Positions 1 through 8,553 of a DNA stretch of 64,000 nucleotides are shown here, piece by piece (position 1 is the stretch's first letter; each line of letters starts with the position of its first letter). A program made the translations under genes and the position numbers. This DNA is from an uncultured Pseudomonadota bacterium (GTDB taxonomy: Bacteria > Myxococcota_A > UBA796 > GCA-2862545), in NCBI GenBank assembly GCA_913061235.1, contig CAJXTB010000021.1, positions 1-64,000 of the forward strand, read 5' to 3'. Under the pieces are notes generated by a model, which saw only the letters and a list, made by a program, of their open reading frames with translations, searched no databases and was not told the origin of the DNA.

Positions 1-215
1 GCGTCCAGGGCTACTGGCTGTTCGGCCACGGTGACGTCGGCGGTCCGCAGGCCACGCGTGTCGGTCTCGGTCTGGACGTGCTCAACGGGTGCATCAGCCG
101 GGACGCGCACAACGGGGGCGTCGTAGACGATGTCTGCGTCGAGTGGGGCTTCGCTACGGGCACAGCCAATGAGTAGTGTGGCGACGATGAGTGCAGATGG
201 GCGGTGAAAAAGCAT
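1..215 (-). CDS. Lipoprotein, C-terminal part missing (cut by window edge)
   Basis: Only the first 71 codons lie in the window; the gene continues past base 1. The ATG at 215 follows a GGAGG at 5 bases. The start reads MLFHRPSALIVATLLIGC, a signal peptide ending in lipobox L-I-G-C, so the mature protein should begin at Cys18 and be lipid-anchored. The visible mature part is acidic, rich in Asp, Val and Pro, with no recognisable domain. It lies 105 bases downstream of the TPR gene on the same strand and may share its transcript. Function unknown. Confidence 0.7.
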   Translation of the reverse strand, partial: MLFHRPSALIVATLLIGCARSEAPLDADIVYDAPVVRVPADAPVEHVQTETDTRGLRTADVTVAEQPVALD

Positions 216-320
216 GGAGCCTCCGGTGTGGGAGGTGCCAACGCAGCCAGTGACTGTTCCTTACAGGTCAGGTGGTGCCGAAGTGAATCTTCTTTGGACA
301 TCGCGTCACTGACGTAGTCG

Positions 321-1775
321 CTACGGGGTGGCGCGCAGCTTCTCCGCAAGCTCGCTGTACGCTGCATTGCCCGACGTCATGGCCAATCGGTCCAACCAGC
401 GTGCGGCATCCTGTGTGCGCCCGATATCTGTGCTTGCGGCTGCTAGAGCCAAGACCAGACGCTCATCTGGAATCTCGCGTGCCACCGTGATGAGGGTCTC
501 GTAGGCCTTGTCGCTGTCACCGGTTTCTGCCTGAAGTTTTGCAGTCAGCAGGGCCGTCTCGACATGCAATGGACGCAGTATGCGTAGGCGGTCCATCGTT
601 GCCAGTGCGGCCTGCTTCTCACCGGCAGTGTCTTGGCTGCGGGCGAGGGCGATGGTCAAACGGGTGTCCCCGGGGCGTGCGCGGACGACTTGTCCAAGCA
701 CTGAGATCGCTTCGGCAAGGCGGCTTGATTCCAGCAAGAGCAGGCCAAGAGCAGCTTGCGCCTCCACATTGCCGGAGTCGTTGCCAATGGCGTTCGCGAG
801 GTCTGTGATGGCGTCTTCGGTGTTGCCCTGGCGTGCTTTTAGACGAGCGCGGGACATGAGCGGAAGAGCGCTCTGTGGGTATTGAACGACGAGTGCATCG
901 TAGGCGGTGATGGCTGCGAAGATGTTGTCGTCTTCAATCAGACGCGTGGCGAGCAGCTGGTGGTAGCCCTCCGAGTCGAGTGCGCCGCGAATCATCTCGT
1001 CCGCGAACAGGAGCGACAGGGCGGGGTCTGCGAAGGACTCGCTGATCTCCAGAGCTCGCAGTGCGGAAGTGCGCGCCTCTGCGCCATTGCTGCGGTCAAG
1101 CCACTGTTCGGCCAGTGCGGCATGAATACGCGGGTCGTTGGAGGCTGCGGTGGAACCCGCACGCAGGGTGTCCAGAGCGGTGTCTGGTGAGAGCACGGCC
1201 TTCATCAAGTAGCCTTCGGGGTCACTTGGAATGGCACGGATGGCTCTCTCGGCTACTTCTCGCGCGGTCTCGTTGTTGCCCAGTGCGGCGTGGAGCTGCA
1301 CCAGTCCCGAGTAAGATTCCGCCAGGGTTGGGTCGAGGGCGAGTGAGCGATCGTATGCGGCGATGGCTTCGTCTGGTTGCCCCGTCGCTCGGTACACAGC
1401 ACCCAGTCCCATGTAGCTGCGTGCGTGCTCGGGATCAGAGTCGAGAGCGATTCGGTAGGCGCGCTCGGCTTCGTTGGCGTCGACCAACACGCGGCCGAAT
1501 AGGTACCAGGATTGTGCTGTTGGAACCGCTTCAACACGTGCGCGGTAGGTGGCATCAGCAGCCCCCAGAAGGCCCATGCTGAGCAGGCCGTCAATGTAGC
1601 GTTCCTGCGCTTCCATATCGCCAGGCGCAGCCTCAGCTTCGGCCTGCGCCACTGGCAAGGCTTCAGCGATGCGACCTGCAAGCATTAGGTCTTCAGCGTC
1701 GCTTGCGCGGCTCGGCCCCGCTACGCTCAGCGCGAGAAGGGCGGCGAAACTGCATAGGGCCGTTTGAAATCTCAT
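321..1775 (-). CDS. Secreted/periplasmic tetratricopeptide-repeat protein
   Basis: A 484-residue protein with a signal peptide (about residues 1-24, ending PSRA) and then TPR-type helical pairs over almost its whole length. The clearest repeats carry the A-x-x-x-Y-x-x-A-L-x-x-D-P pattern (for example AYDRSLALDP). TPR arrays bind proteins, so a periplasmic scaffold or assembly role is likely, but the partner is not visible. There is no lipobox or membrane segment after the signal. Its ATG at 1775 is 44 bases from the divergent start at 1820, so the two genes share a short promoter region. The repeat fold is certain; the function is not. Confidence 0.85.
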   Translation of the reverse strand: MRFQTALCSFAALLALSVAGPSRASDAEDLMLAGRIAEALPVAQAEAEAAPGDMEAQERYIDGLLSMGLLGAADATYRARVEAVPTAQSWYLFGRVLVDANEAERAYRIALDSDPEHARSYMGLGAVYRATGQPDEAIAAYDRSLALDPTLAESYSGLVQLHAALGNNETAREVAERAIRAIPSDPEGYLMKAVLSPDTALDTLRAGSTAASNDPRIHAALAEQWLDRSNGAEARTSALRALEISESFADPALSLLFADEMIRGALDSEGYHQLLATRLIEDDNIFAAITAYDALVVQYPQSALPLMSRARLKARQGNTEDAITDLANAIGNDSGNVEAQAALGLLLLESSRLAEAISVLGQVVRARPGDTRLTIALARSQDTAGEKQAALATMDRLRILRPLHVETALLTAKLQAETGDSDKAYETLITVAREIPDERLVLALAAASTDIGRTQDAARWLDRLAMTSGNAAYSELAEKLRATP

Positions 1776-1819
1776 GGAGTGCTATCCTCTTGCGCCGAAA
1801 CACCAGCCAAGTGGCCTAC

Positions 1820-3097
1820 ATGCCCCGTTCGTTCACACTCGTCACACTACTGCTCGCTGGACCAGCCTTGGCCCAGGACACCCCCACTGTTGCTATTGTC
1901 GGCCTTCATCAGGCTGATTTGAGCGTTTCGGACCAGCGTGAAGCGTCCGAGATCTTTGCTCAAGCAATTGAAGAAGCGGGTTTTTTTGAGGCTCGTCGTC
2001 CAAAGTGGGTAGCGGACCGTCTGCGCGGGCGCGAGCCCCTGGTCTTGCGTGATGCCTTTGGCGGCGCCGGACGCTCGCGTCTGGAAGAAGGTCGCACCCT
2101 GTACGGCCAAGCTCAAATGGACCAAGCCGTCTCTGCCCTGGAAGAGGCGGTTGAGACGCTGGGGCAGGGCCTTGCTCTGACCCGAAGTCCTCGAGAGCTG
2201 TGGGACGCGCTCGTTTACTTGGGTGCAGCACGACAAGCGGCAGGCGACTACCGCGGAGGACGCACCGCTTTTGAACAGGCCATCGCGGTCATGCCGCTGC
2301 GTACCCCTTCGTCCCAAGAGTTCCCTCCGGATTTGATTCAACGCTACGACGACCTGCGTCGAGAGCGCCAAGCCTTGGCAACGGCGGTTCGGGTCACGGC
2401 CGGAGACGACGACACCGTTGTGTGGTTGAACGGAGAACGCAAGGGCAGCACACCGCTGACCATCGAAGGCGTCATTCCCGGTCGCAACTACTTTTATGGC
2501 GAGAGTCCTCTCGGCTTTTCCGCGTTCCAAGTTGCGGATGTTCAAGAGGCGCGCCAGGGCGATGTTGCACTGCGGTTGGACACGCCAATGCTGGCCAGTC
2601 CGGCGTCATCGGAGACCGGTCGTGCGCGTCAGATAGCGGATTTGTACGCTGCGCTGGGGGAGTCACTTGAGGTCGATATGATCTTGGTGGCAGGAACTGC
2701 GGAAGGTGAGGCGACCGCCCAGCTGTACTCCACGCGCACCGACACTTGGACCAATACCGTCTCTACTCGGTACGTCGGTAGCTCCGCCGACGAGCTGTCG
2801 GATGTACTGCCAACTCTCTGGGTCGACGTGCGGGAAGACGGGACCTTTGAGCCCAGTTCACGCGTGGCGACACCCCGTGGCCTAGACGTGTCCGGAGACG
2901 TACTCTTGTCGCGCATTTTGCTGCTACCCGAACAAGACGCCTTTGCTGACGAACGCACCGAGAAGAAGCCCAAAAAAGTGGGCAAAGTCCTGCTTGGCGT
3001 TGGCATTGGCTTAGCTGTCGCTGGCGGCGTTGCGTGGGGTACGGCCTATGCTTTGACCGAGCCGTTTCAGGGACGGGTCGGGTTCAGCCAGCCGTAG
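1820..3097 (+). CDS. Secreted protein with TPR-like region, PEGA-like domain and C-terminal membrane segment
   Basis: A 425-residue product if translation starts at ATG 1820, which directly precedes a signal peptide (MPRSFTLVTLLLAGPALAQ). The frame is open further upstream but that part is not signal-like. A helical TPR-like stretch lies around residues 95-185. It is followed by a PEGA-like beta segment with the typical phrase VVWLNGERKGSTPLTIEG. Near the C-terminus a Lys-rich patch precedes one hydrophobic helix (GVGIGLAVAGGVAWGTAYA). The plan repeats in the gene at 30316: signal peptide, helical repeats, basic linker, late membrane helix. It runs divergently from the TPR gene and converges within 5 bases on the lipoprotein at 3103. 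Role unknown, probably envelope-associated. Confidence 0.8.
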   Translation: MPRSFTLVTLLLAGPALAQDTPTVAIVGLHQADLSVSDQREASEIFAQAIEEAGFFEARRPKWVADRLRGREPLVLRDAFGGAGRSRLEEGRTLYGQAQMDQAVSALEEAVETLGQGLALTRSPRELWDALVYLGAARQAAGDYRGGRTAFEQAIAVMPLRTPSSQEFPPDLIQRYDDLRRERQALATAVRVTAGDDDTVVWLNGERKGSTPLTIEGVIPGRNYFYGESPLGFSAFQVADVQEARQGDVALRLDTPMLASPASSETGRARQIADLYAALGESLEVDMILVAGTAEGEATAQLYSTRTDTWTNTVSTRYVGSSADELSDVLPTLWVDVREDGTFEPSSRVATPRGLDVSGDVLLSRILLLPEQDAFADERTEKKPKKVGKVLLGVGIGLAVAGGVAWGTAYALTEPFQGRVGFSQP

Positions 3098-3102
3098 AGC
3101 AT

Positions 3103-3735
3103 CTACTCGCCTTCTGGCGTGGACCACGAGCCGCTGTACACCTTGTCTCCGTCTGGATGCGGTGCGGTGATGGAGTAGGTGCAGTTCCGTGTTCCGCCGT
3201 TCGACGGGCTGGTGATGGTGCGCAGTGGCATCAAACGGTAGCCGCGCTCGGTACCCGCATAGCGGACGTCATATTCGCGGCTTGAGTCGGTGTTGCTAGT
3301 GGTCAACTCTCCGCCAGACGATGTACGAGTGATGCCGCATTCGGTCTGGAAGTTGACCTTCCATGTGCCGGGGTCGCCTACGTTCGGAACGCGCAGCTCT
3401 GCCATGACGATGTACTTGCCGGGGGCGAGCTCTCCGACGTCGGTACCTAGGTACTCGTCGCAGGTACGTTCGCCTCGACAGATTCCGACGCCCTGCTCGG
3501 AGAACGGCCGTACGCCAGCTTGAATATCTTCCATCAACGGCTTGAGCAGAGTCTCCTCAAAACCCGTCACAAGAGTGCCTTGGGGTTCCGCGGGAACGGC
3601 GTTGGCGTCCGCGATGGCTGCTGCCACGAACGGTGCACACTCGGCTTCTCCGCAGGTTGCGGAAGTACCGCAGGCCGCCAGAGATAGGCAGAGAGCGACG
3701 GTAGATAGTGCTATGTGGCTTGATTGGACGCGCAT
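3103..3735 (-). CDS. Hypothetical lipoprotein
   Basis: A 210-residue protein with a signal sequence ending L-A-A-C (Cys22), a lipobox, so it should be lipid-modified. The mature part is rich in Cys (several pairs, including CGTSATC and CRGERTC) and Thr/Gly, suggesting a disulphide-stabilised periplasmic or surface domain with mostly beta structure. I recognise no family. The C-terminal half contains a possible beta-sandwich (residues about 105-210). It converges with the preceding gene, and its ATG at 3735 diverges from the methyltransferase at 3804. Confidence 0.75.
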   Translation of the reverse strand: MRVQSSHIALSTVALCLSLAACGTSATCGEAECAPFVAAAIADANAVPAEPQGTLVTGFEETLLKPLMEDIQAGVRPFSEQGVGICRGERTCDEYLGTDVGELAPGKYIVMAELRVPNVGDPGTWKVNFQTECGITRTSSGGELTTSNTDSSREYDVRYAGTERGYRLMPLRTITSPSNGGTRNCTYSITAPHPDGDKVYSGSWSTPEGE

Positions 3736-3803
3736 ATGACCCTCCCGGTCGACGCCATGCTATCGACAGCGGGACTGCGAGACAACCGCAGGTTGGGGGA
3801 GTG

Positions 3804-4724
3804 ATGAGCCTAGCGAACGCTAAACGACCGGATGGGAGCCCGCTTTTGTTGGACGGTCATCCGCCTTACAATGGCGACGCCCTCGAGGCTCTCGAAGGCG
3901 TGGAGTTCCGGCTTCCGTGCGGGGACAGTTGGATCAAGCGTGGCCACAATCCCGAGCACACTTACCTAGACGAGGCGCTGGAGGCGTGGAAGGAGAACCC
4001 GGAGTGGATGGACTTCCTCGATCTGGATTCGCCAGCAAGCGACCTCAAGCGAGCAAGCCGCGACGTCTACCTACACCACTGGCAAAAGTACCTAGACGCC
4101 GATCGGGTGCTCGACATCGGCTGCGGTATCGGCCGGCTGACCCATCCCTTCCTCGACCGTGGAGCGACTGTCATTGGCGTGGACGCTGACCTGGGTAGCT
4201 TGCAACGATGCGCTTGGTATGCGGCACGTAGGCCAGGAAAGCTGGACCTCCACTGGACCTCGACCTCTGCGCTGCCACACGTAGAACCGGTAGATGTCAT
4301 CGTTGCCTGTGAGTCGCTCTGCTACGTACCTGACTTGGAGACGGTGCTGATTTCGTTGCGCAAGCGTCTGAAACCAGGAGGGGCCTTTCTGTTGTCGATG
4401 GAGGCGGAATATGGTTGGGCGGTCGGCCCCGATGCTCCCTGCGACACCCTAGAATCCGCGTTGAGCGGCGGCATTGTGGATGCGCCGGGGGACCGCTGGG
4501 TTCGTACCGTGGGGCGCGATGAGCTTGCAGCATTGCTCGAAGATGCAGGATTCATCGTCGAAGACATTGTGGCTACGCACTACTTGGTAGACGGACCGCT
4601 GGAAGACGTGATGCCGTCCGCGTCGTCTCTTGAAGATCTGTTGGACGCAGAGGCGACTTGTCGAGAGCATCCGGTGTGGAGTCCGCTCAACCGGATCTGG
4701 ACGGCTGTCGCTCGCCGTCCGTAG
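3804..4724 (+). CDS. Class I SAM-dependent methyltransferase
   Basis: A 306-residue protein if the ATG at 3804 is used; the GTG at 3801 is in frame and equally close to the GGGGGA ribosome site. Motif I is VLDIGCGIGR (residues 102-111) and the acidic end of strand 2 is GVDAD (125-129). A motif IV-like segment (VDVIVACESLCYV) and LKPGGAFLLSMEAEYGW follow, all in the order of the Rossmann-type methyltransferase fold (Methyltransf_11/25-like). The N-terminal 90 residues are Trp- and Asp-rich and may shape the acceptor site. The substrate cannot be told. It precedes the beta-helix surface protein at 4819 by 94 bases on the same strand, without evidence of coupling. Confidence 0.85.
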   Translation: MSLANAKRPDGSPLLLDGHPPYNGDALEALEGVEFRLPCGDSWIKRGHNPEHTYLDEALEAWKENPEWMDFLDLDSPASDLKRASRDVYLHHWQKYLDADRVLDIGCGIGRLTHPFLDRGATVIGVDADLGSLQRCAWYAARRPGKLDLHWTSTSALPHVEPVDVIVACESLCYVPDLETVLISLRKRLKPGGAFLLSMEAEYGWAVGPDAPCDTLESALSGGIVDAPGDRWVRTVGRDELAALLEDAGFIVEDIVATHYLVDGPLEDVMPSASSLEDLLDAEATCREHPVWSPLNRIWTAVARRP

Positions 4725-4818
4725 CCTCGAAGCGTCCCTGCCCAGATTATTCGCTGCAGCAAGGAAAGTGACATTTATTCCCCAGAGAGTTGTGGTAGCA
4801 ACCGGGCGGGGAGAAATC

Positions 4819-6546
4819 ATGATTATCACTTTGCTTGCTCTTGTTGTCAGTACCGCCAGTGCTGCGGACTCCAATGAAGACGGATGCGTCGATTCGTTTT
4901 TCGACGCGAACACCGCCTGCGTGTCGACTGACGCCACGACCACCACCGGTCTGGTTGTGGGCAGTGGGGCGACGGTCGGTGTGTACGTGGACATTGGACC
5001 GGACGTGACTCTGGGTCAGGGAGTGGTCGTTGCGCCACGCGCTACCATTGCCGGACGAGTTGGTGAGCCCGGCTCCTCACAAATCGGTGACGACAGCATC
5101 ATCGGTCGCGGCGCCAGCCTCGGAGCGGACAGCCAGCTCGGCACGGACGTCATTGTGGGCCGCTTTACCCAGACGGGTGCGCGGTTTGACGCAGGCAACA
5201 ACGTTCATGTGGGCCAGGGAAGCGACATCGGTGACGATGTTGTGTTGAGCGCTGGAGCCGTTCTAGGGGCGTTGGTCTCGGTTGGCGACCACGCGGTCGT
5301 GCAGCCCGGAACGGTGATGGCTCGTGGTGTGCAGGTCGCTGACTCTGCGAACGCTTCTGAGCAGAGCGACATTGGCGGCATCATTGGACCTGACGTGTCG
5401 TTGGGCGCGGACGTGACGGTGGACCCCACGGCTCGCATTCGCAAGCGGACTGTCATTGGTGATGGCGTGACCATTGGTCAAAACACGCGTATCGCTCGCG
5501 ACGTGACCGTTGAATACAACGTCACCATCGGCGACAACGTCACGATTCGAGCCGGTGCTGTGATTGGTCACGGTGCGGTTGTGGCTGACGGAACGTTTGT
5601 CGGCAGTGCTGACGTCATTGAAGCAGCAGAGCTCTACGCCTTCACGTCGCACACCTTCACAACATGTGGCCTCACCGGTCGAACGGGACCTTCGCTTGCG
5701 ACCTGTCGTGCTTCCTACACGACGGACTGGGATGCGACGGATGCGTTTGGCATGACCACCAACGGCATTCAGCTGTGGACTGTGCCTCGGACCGGGCCGT
5801 ACCAAATCGTCGCAAAGGGGTCCTCTGGTGGGCGCGCCTCCAATAGTATCGGGCAGGCCAATGGCGCTGAAGTCACGGCAACGGTTCAGCTCATCGCTGG
5901 TGATGTCCTTCAGCTGCTTGTGGGCCAGCGCGGCGGCAACAATGCTACTCACGGCAATGAGAGCGGCGGTGGTGGCGGTACCTTCGTCGTGACCGCTTCT
6001 GACGTTCCGCTTGTTGTCGCTGGAGGCGCTGGAGGAGCGCCTTCAAGTGTCTACGGTGGTAGTTGTACTCGGACGGTTGCCACAGGCCACGGACAGGCGG
6101 GGACCAGTGGTGGCGCGTCCATTTGCGGTCATGTATCGGCAGCCGGCGGTGCAAACGGCTTGGGCGGATACGTCGCCGTAGCCAACCAGGACCGTCAGGG
6201 AGCTGCCGGAGGTGGCTTCGCGACCGCCGGCTCGTCAGGCTCGGGTCACTGCTCAACCTCTTTCGGTGGCGCAGCCTTTGTCCAAGGTGGCATTGGCGGT
6301 GACGGCCACGGTAGCTGCTATGGTCCTAGTTGGCCGGATGGTGGTTTCGGCGGCGGCGGAGCGGGTGCTCTCAGCTCTCCGGGCGGCGGTGGCGGCTACT
6401 CGGGTGGGGGGTCTGCTGGAGATTGGTCGTCGTATTCGAACTACGGCGGCGGCGGTGGCTCGTACACACTTGCAATGGCAACTGACGTCGTCATCGTGGC
6501 AGGGAGCAACACCGGCGAAGGCAGCGTGACCATCACCCAGCTCTGA
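4819..6546 (+). CDS. Secreted left-handed beta-helix protein with ALK-type glycine-rich domain
   Basis: A 575-residue secreted protein; ATG 4819 is preceded by GGGGAG. Residues 1-15 are a signal peptide (cleavage after STASA). Residues 17-25 (DSNEDGCVD) resemble a thrombospondin type-3/EF-like calcium loop. Residues about 45-265 are hexapeptide repeats of the [IV]-G-x-x-[AV]-x type, predicting a long left-handed parallel beta-helix. Residues about 279-575 form a Cys-containing glycine-rich domain with landmarks in the order of the ALK/LTK extracellular domain: FTTCG, GPS...C, GIQLWTVPRTGPYQI, LLVGQRG, GGGGGTFV, GGGGGYSGG and a GEGSVTI end. Hexapeptide helices are best known from cytosolic acyltransferases; here the signal peptide argues for a structural stalk. 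No lipobox or sorting tail is visible. Function is inferred: adhesion, matrix or surface display. The gene at 6745 is a partial paralogue. Confidence 0.85.
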   Translation: MIITLLALVVSTASAADSNEDGCVDSFFDANTACVSTDATTTTGLVVGSGATVGVYVDIGPDVTLGQGVVVAPRATIAGRVGEPGSSQIGDDSIIGRGASLGADSQLGTDVIVGRFTQTGARFDAGNNVHVGQGSDIGDDVVLSAGAVLGALVSVGDHAVVQPGTVMARGVQVADSANASEQSDIGGIIGPDVSLGADVTVDPTARIRKRTVIGDGVTIGQNTRIARDVTVEYNVTIGDNVTIRAGAVIGHGAVVADGTFVGSADVIEAAELYAFTSHTFTTCGLTGRTGPSLATCRASYTTDWDATDAFGMTTNGIQLWTVPRTGPYQIVAKGSSGGRASNSIGQANGAEVTATVQLIAGDVLQLLVGQRGGNNATHGNESGGGGGTFVVTASDVPLVVAGGAGGAPSSVYGGSCTRTVATGHGQAGTSGGASICGHVSAAGGANGLGGYVAVANQDRQGAAGGGFATAGSSGSGHCSTSFGGAAFVQGGIGGDGHGSCYGPSWPDGGFGGGGAGALSSPGGGGGYSGGGSAGDWSSYSNYGGGGGSYTLAMATDVVIVAGSNTGEGSVTITQL

Positions 6547-7540
6547 TCGCGCCACCCCCGTCCGGTCTGTTTTCGACATGTCGGGCAGTTGTGTAGTTCG
6601 TCTCTTGCATTGCTGAACATCCCGTCGAGAGACAGCGACGTCGTCGGGAGTTCGCTACGTCTCTGTCTGGCGCTGGTTGTTGACGACCGCAATGGGGCTC
6701 TTGTTTCTCTGTTTGCTGTGCCAAAACACTTACAGGGAGAAACCATGATTACCACTTTGCTTGCTCTTGTTGTCAGTACCGCCAGTGCTGCAGACTCCAA
6801 TGAAGACGGATGCGTCGATTCGTTTTTCGACGCCAACAGTGTGTGCGTGTCCACGGACGCTACGATCGCTACAGGCCTGACTATCGGGAGTGGGGCCAGC
6901 GTTGCTGCGTTCGCGGACATCGGGCCTGACGTGACTCTCGGTCAGGGAGTGATTGTCGCCTCTCGAAGTATCATTGCAGGTCGGCTGGGAGAGCCCGGTG
7001 CCTCCGCTATTGGCAACAACAGTATTGTTGGACGTGCCGCCAGTATCGGAGTGGACAGTCAGATTGGAGCCGATGTGACTCTGGGCCGCAATGCCCAGAT
7101 GGGGGCTCGGCTGCAAGCAGGCGACACCGTCCAGGTCGGGTATGCGAACGACATTGGTGATGATGTTGAGTTGAGTGCAGGAGCCGTTCTGGGGGCATTG
7201 GTCTCGGTCGGCGACCACACGTTCGTACAGCCTGGCACAGTGATGGCCCGTGGTACGCAAGTTGCAGATGCTGCGAGTGCTCTCGAAGGCAGCGACATCG
7301 GCGGCATCATTGGGCCTGACGTGTCCATTGGGTCGGCAACCACGATCGATCCACTCGCGCGCATTCGCAAGCGGAGTACCATCGGGGACAACGTGACCAT
7401 TGGTCAAAACGTCCGTATCGCCCGTGACGTCACCGTTGAATATGATGCTATCATTGGTGACAACGTCACGATTCGGGCCGGTGCGGTGATTGGGCATGGA
7501 GCAACCCTGGTCGACGGCACGTTCGTTGGACGCGACGAAG
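4819..7540 (+). repeat. Tandem partial gene duplication (beta-helix stalk)
   Basis: The first about 267 codons of the gene at 4819 are repeated at 6745 with high DNA identity; the first 30 codons are nearly unchanged. Similarity stops abruptly where the beta-helix ends (near 5620 and 7540), after which the two encode unrelated heads. The boundary fits a recombination or head-replacement event. Confidence 0.8.
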
Positions 7541-7932
7541 TCATTGACCCGGTAGCGTCGGGGCTAGCTGTCGTCGCCCAACATACGTCTACAACATCGC
7601 CCTACCAGACGGTGTACCGATTGGAACCGCAAACCGTGCCGAGTAGCGGCGACGCCCGGGTCTGGTACCAGACGTCGTGCGAGGACGCTGGGCTTCGACC
7701 CGTGAGTTGCGACTACAATAACTGGGGCCCAAATTACAATGCCACTGCGTGGAATGCTGTGATTTTGGAGAAAACCTATTGGAGCTGCAACGTGTCGAGT
7801 GGCATCCAGTCTAGGACTGGGTGGTCGGGTGTGATTACTTTCCACGTCCCAAGCAGTGATGGAAACGGTATCTATGCAACCAGCGGAGAATCCAATGGTG
7901 GGGCCGTGGGCTCCATGGTCTGTACTGACTAG
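6745..7932 (+). CDS. Secreted left-handed beta-helix protein with a different C-terminal head
   Basis: A 395-residue paralogue of the preceding gene; ATG 6745 follows CAGGGAGAAACC. Signal peptide, calcium-loop-like motif (DSNEDGCVD) and hexapeptide beta-helix (to about residue 265) align with the upstream protein with high DNA identity, including the first 30 codons, which are almost unchanged. After the helix the two sequences diverge completely. This one carries about 125 residues rich in Ser, Thr, Asn, Trp and Tyr with five or so Cys, and no glycine-rich repeats. I do not recognise this head domain; the pattern suggests a small disulphide-bonded beta domain. It appears to be a stalk with a swapped head, probably extracellular. 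Confidence 0.83.
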   Translation: MITTLLALVVSTASAADSNEDGCVDSFFDANSVCVSTDATIATGLTIGSGASVAAFADIGPDVTLGQGVIVASRSIIAGRLGEPGASAIGNNSIVGRAASIGVDSQIGADVTLGRNAQMGARLQAGDTVQVGYANDIGDDVELSAGAVLGALVSVGDHTFVQPGTVMARGTQVADAASALEGSDIGGIIGPDVSIGSATTIDPLARIRKRSTIGDNVTIGQNVRIARDVTVEYDAIIGDNVTIRAGAVIGHGATLVDGTFVGRDEVIDPVASGLAVVAQHTSTTSPYQTVYRLEPQTVPSSGDARVWYQTSCEDAGLRPVSCDYNNWGPNYNATAWNAVILEKTYWSCNVSSGIQSRTGWSGVITFHVPSSDGNGIYATSGESNGGAVGSMVCTD

Positions 7933-8061
7933 CGCTCTGCCTATCGAAAGTCGGCGGTGGCCACCTGGGTCGACCCTTATGGGGGCGGTACCTGCACAGA
8001 CGTTCATGTTGGGCTAGACTAGGCACCCGCCTTCTCTTCTGCCCTTCCTCCCTGTGACAAC

Positions 8062-8553
8062 ATGCGCGTCTTCGGCATAGATCCTGGCTGTACCGTCACC
8101 GGATTCGGGGTGGTGGAGAGTCATCGTGGTCGCGTCACCCTGGTAGATGCCGGGTGCATCCGAACCAAGGCCAGCGAACCGATGACCACGCGGTTGCATA
8201 GGATTTACCTTGGTTTGGTGGACGCTCTGGAGCGAAACAATCCAGATACGGTCGGTATTGAGGCCATCTTCCACCACAAGAACGCGCAGAGTGCGCTGAT
8301 TCTAGGCCAAGCCCGTGGTGTAGCTCTGCTCGCCACTGCAAAGTTCGGTTTTGAGCCGGCGGAATACAACCCAATGGTGGTCAAACGGTCGGTTGGCGCT
8401 CATGGTCGTGCGGACAAGAAGGCGCTCGCCAAGATGGTGTGCATGTTGTTGGGAACACAGGTCGAAGGACCTGCAGATGTGACGGATGCGCTGGCGATTG
8501 CCATTACTCATGCCGCACACTACCGGGCTCAGGCCATTGTGGGGGTACGGTGA
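8062..8553 (+). CDS. ruvC: Crossover junction endodeoxyribonuclease RuvC
   Basis: A 163-residue Holliday-junction resolvase of normal length. The RNase H-like fold carries four acidic catalytic residues at expected places: Asp7 (FGIDPG), Glu67 (GIEAIF), Asp139 and Asp142 (PADVTDALA). RuvC cuts symmetrically across the four-way junction after RuvAB branch migration. The family hallmark GQARG (residues 82-86) is present. It begins the ruvC-ruvA-ruvB-DUF192 operon, each gene joined to the next by a GTGA overlap, so expression is probably translationally coupled. Confidence 0.97.
   Translation: MRVFGIDPGCTVTGFGVVESHRGRVTLVDAGCIRTKASEPMTTRLHRIYLGLVDALERNNPDTVGIEAIFHHKNAQSALILGQARGVALLATAKFGFEPAEYNPMVVKRSVGAHGRADKKALAKMVCMLLGTQVEGPADVTDALAIAITHAAHYRAQAIVGVR

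Noticed and set aside
6547-6744. Possible terminator or promoter between the two beta-helix genes
   Set aside because: TTGACG near 6680 lacks a suitable -10 box at the right distance, and no stem with a T-run is seen.
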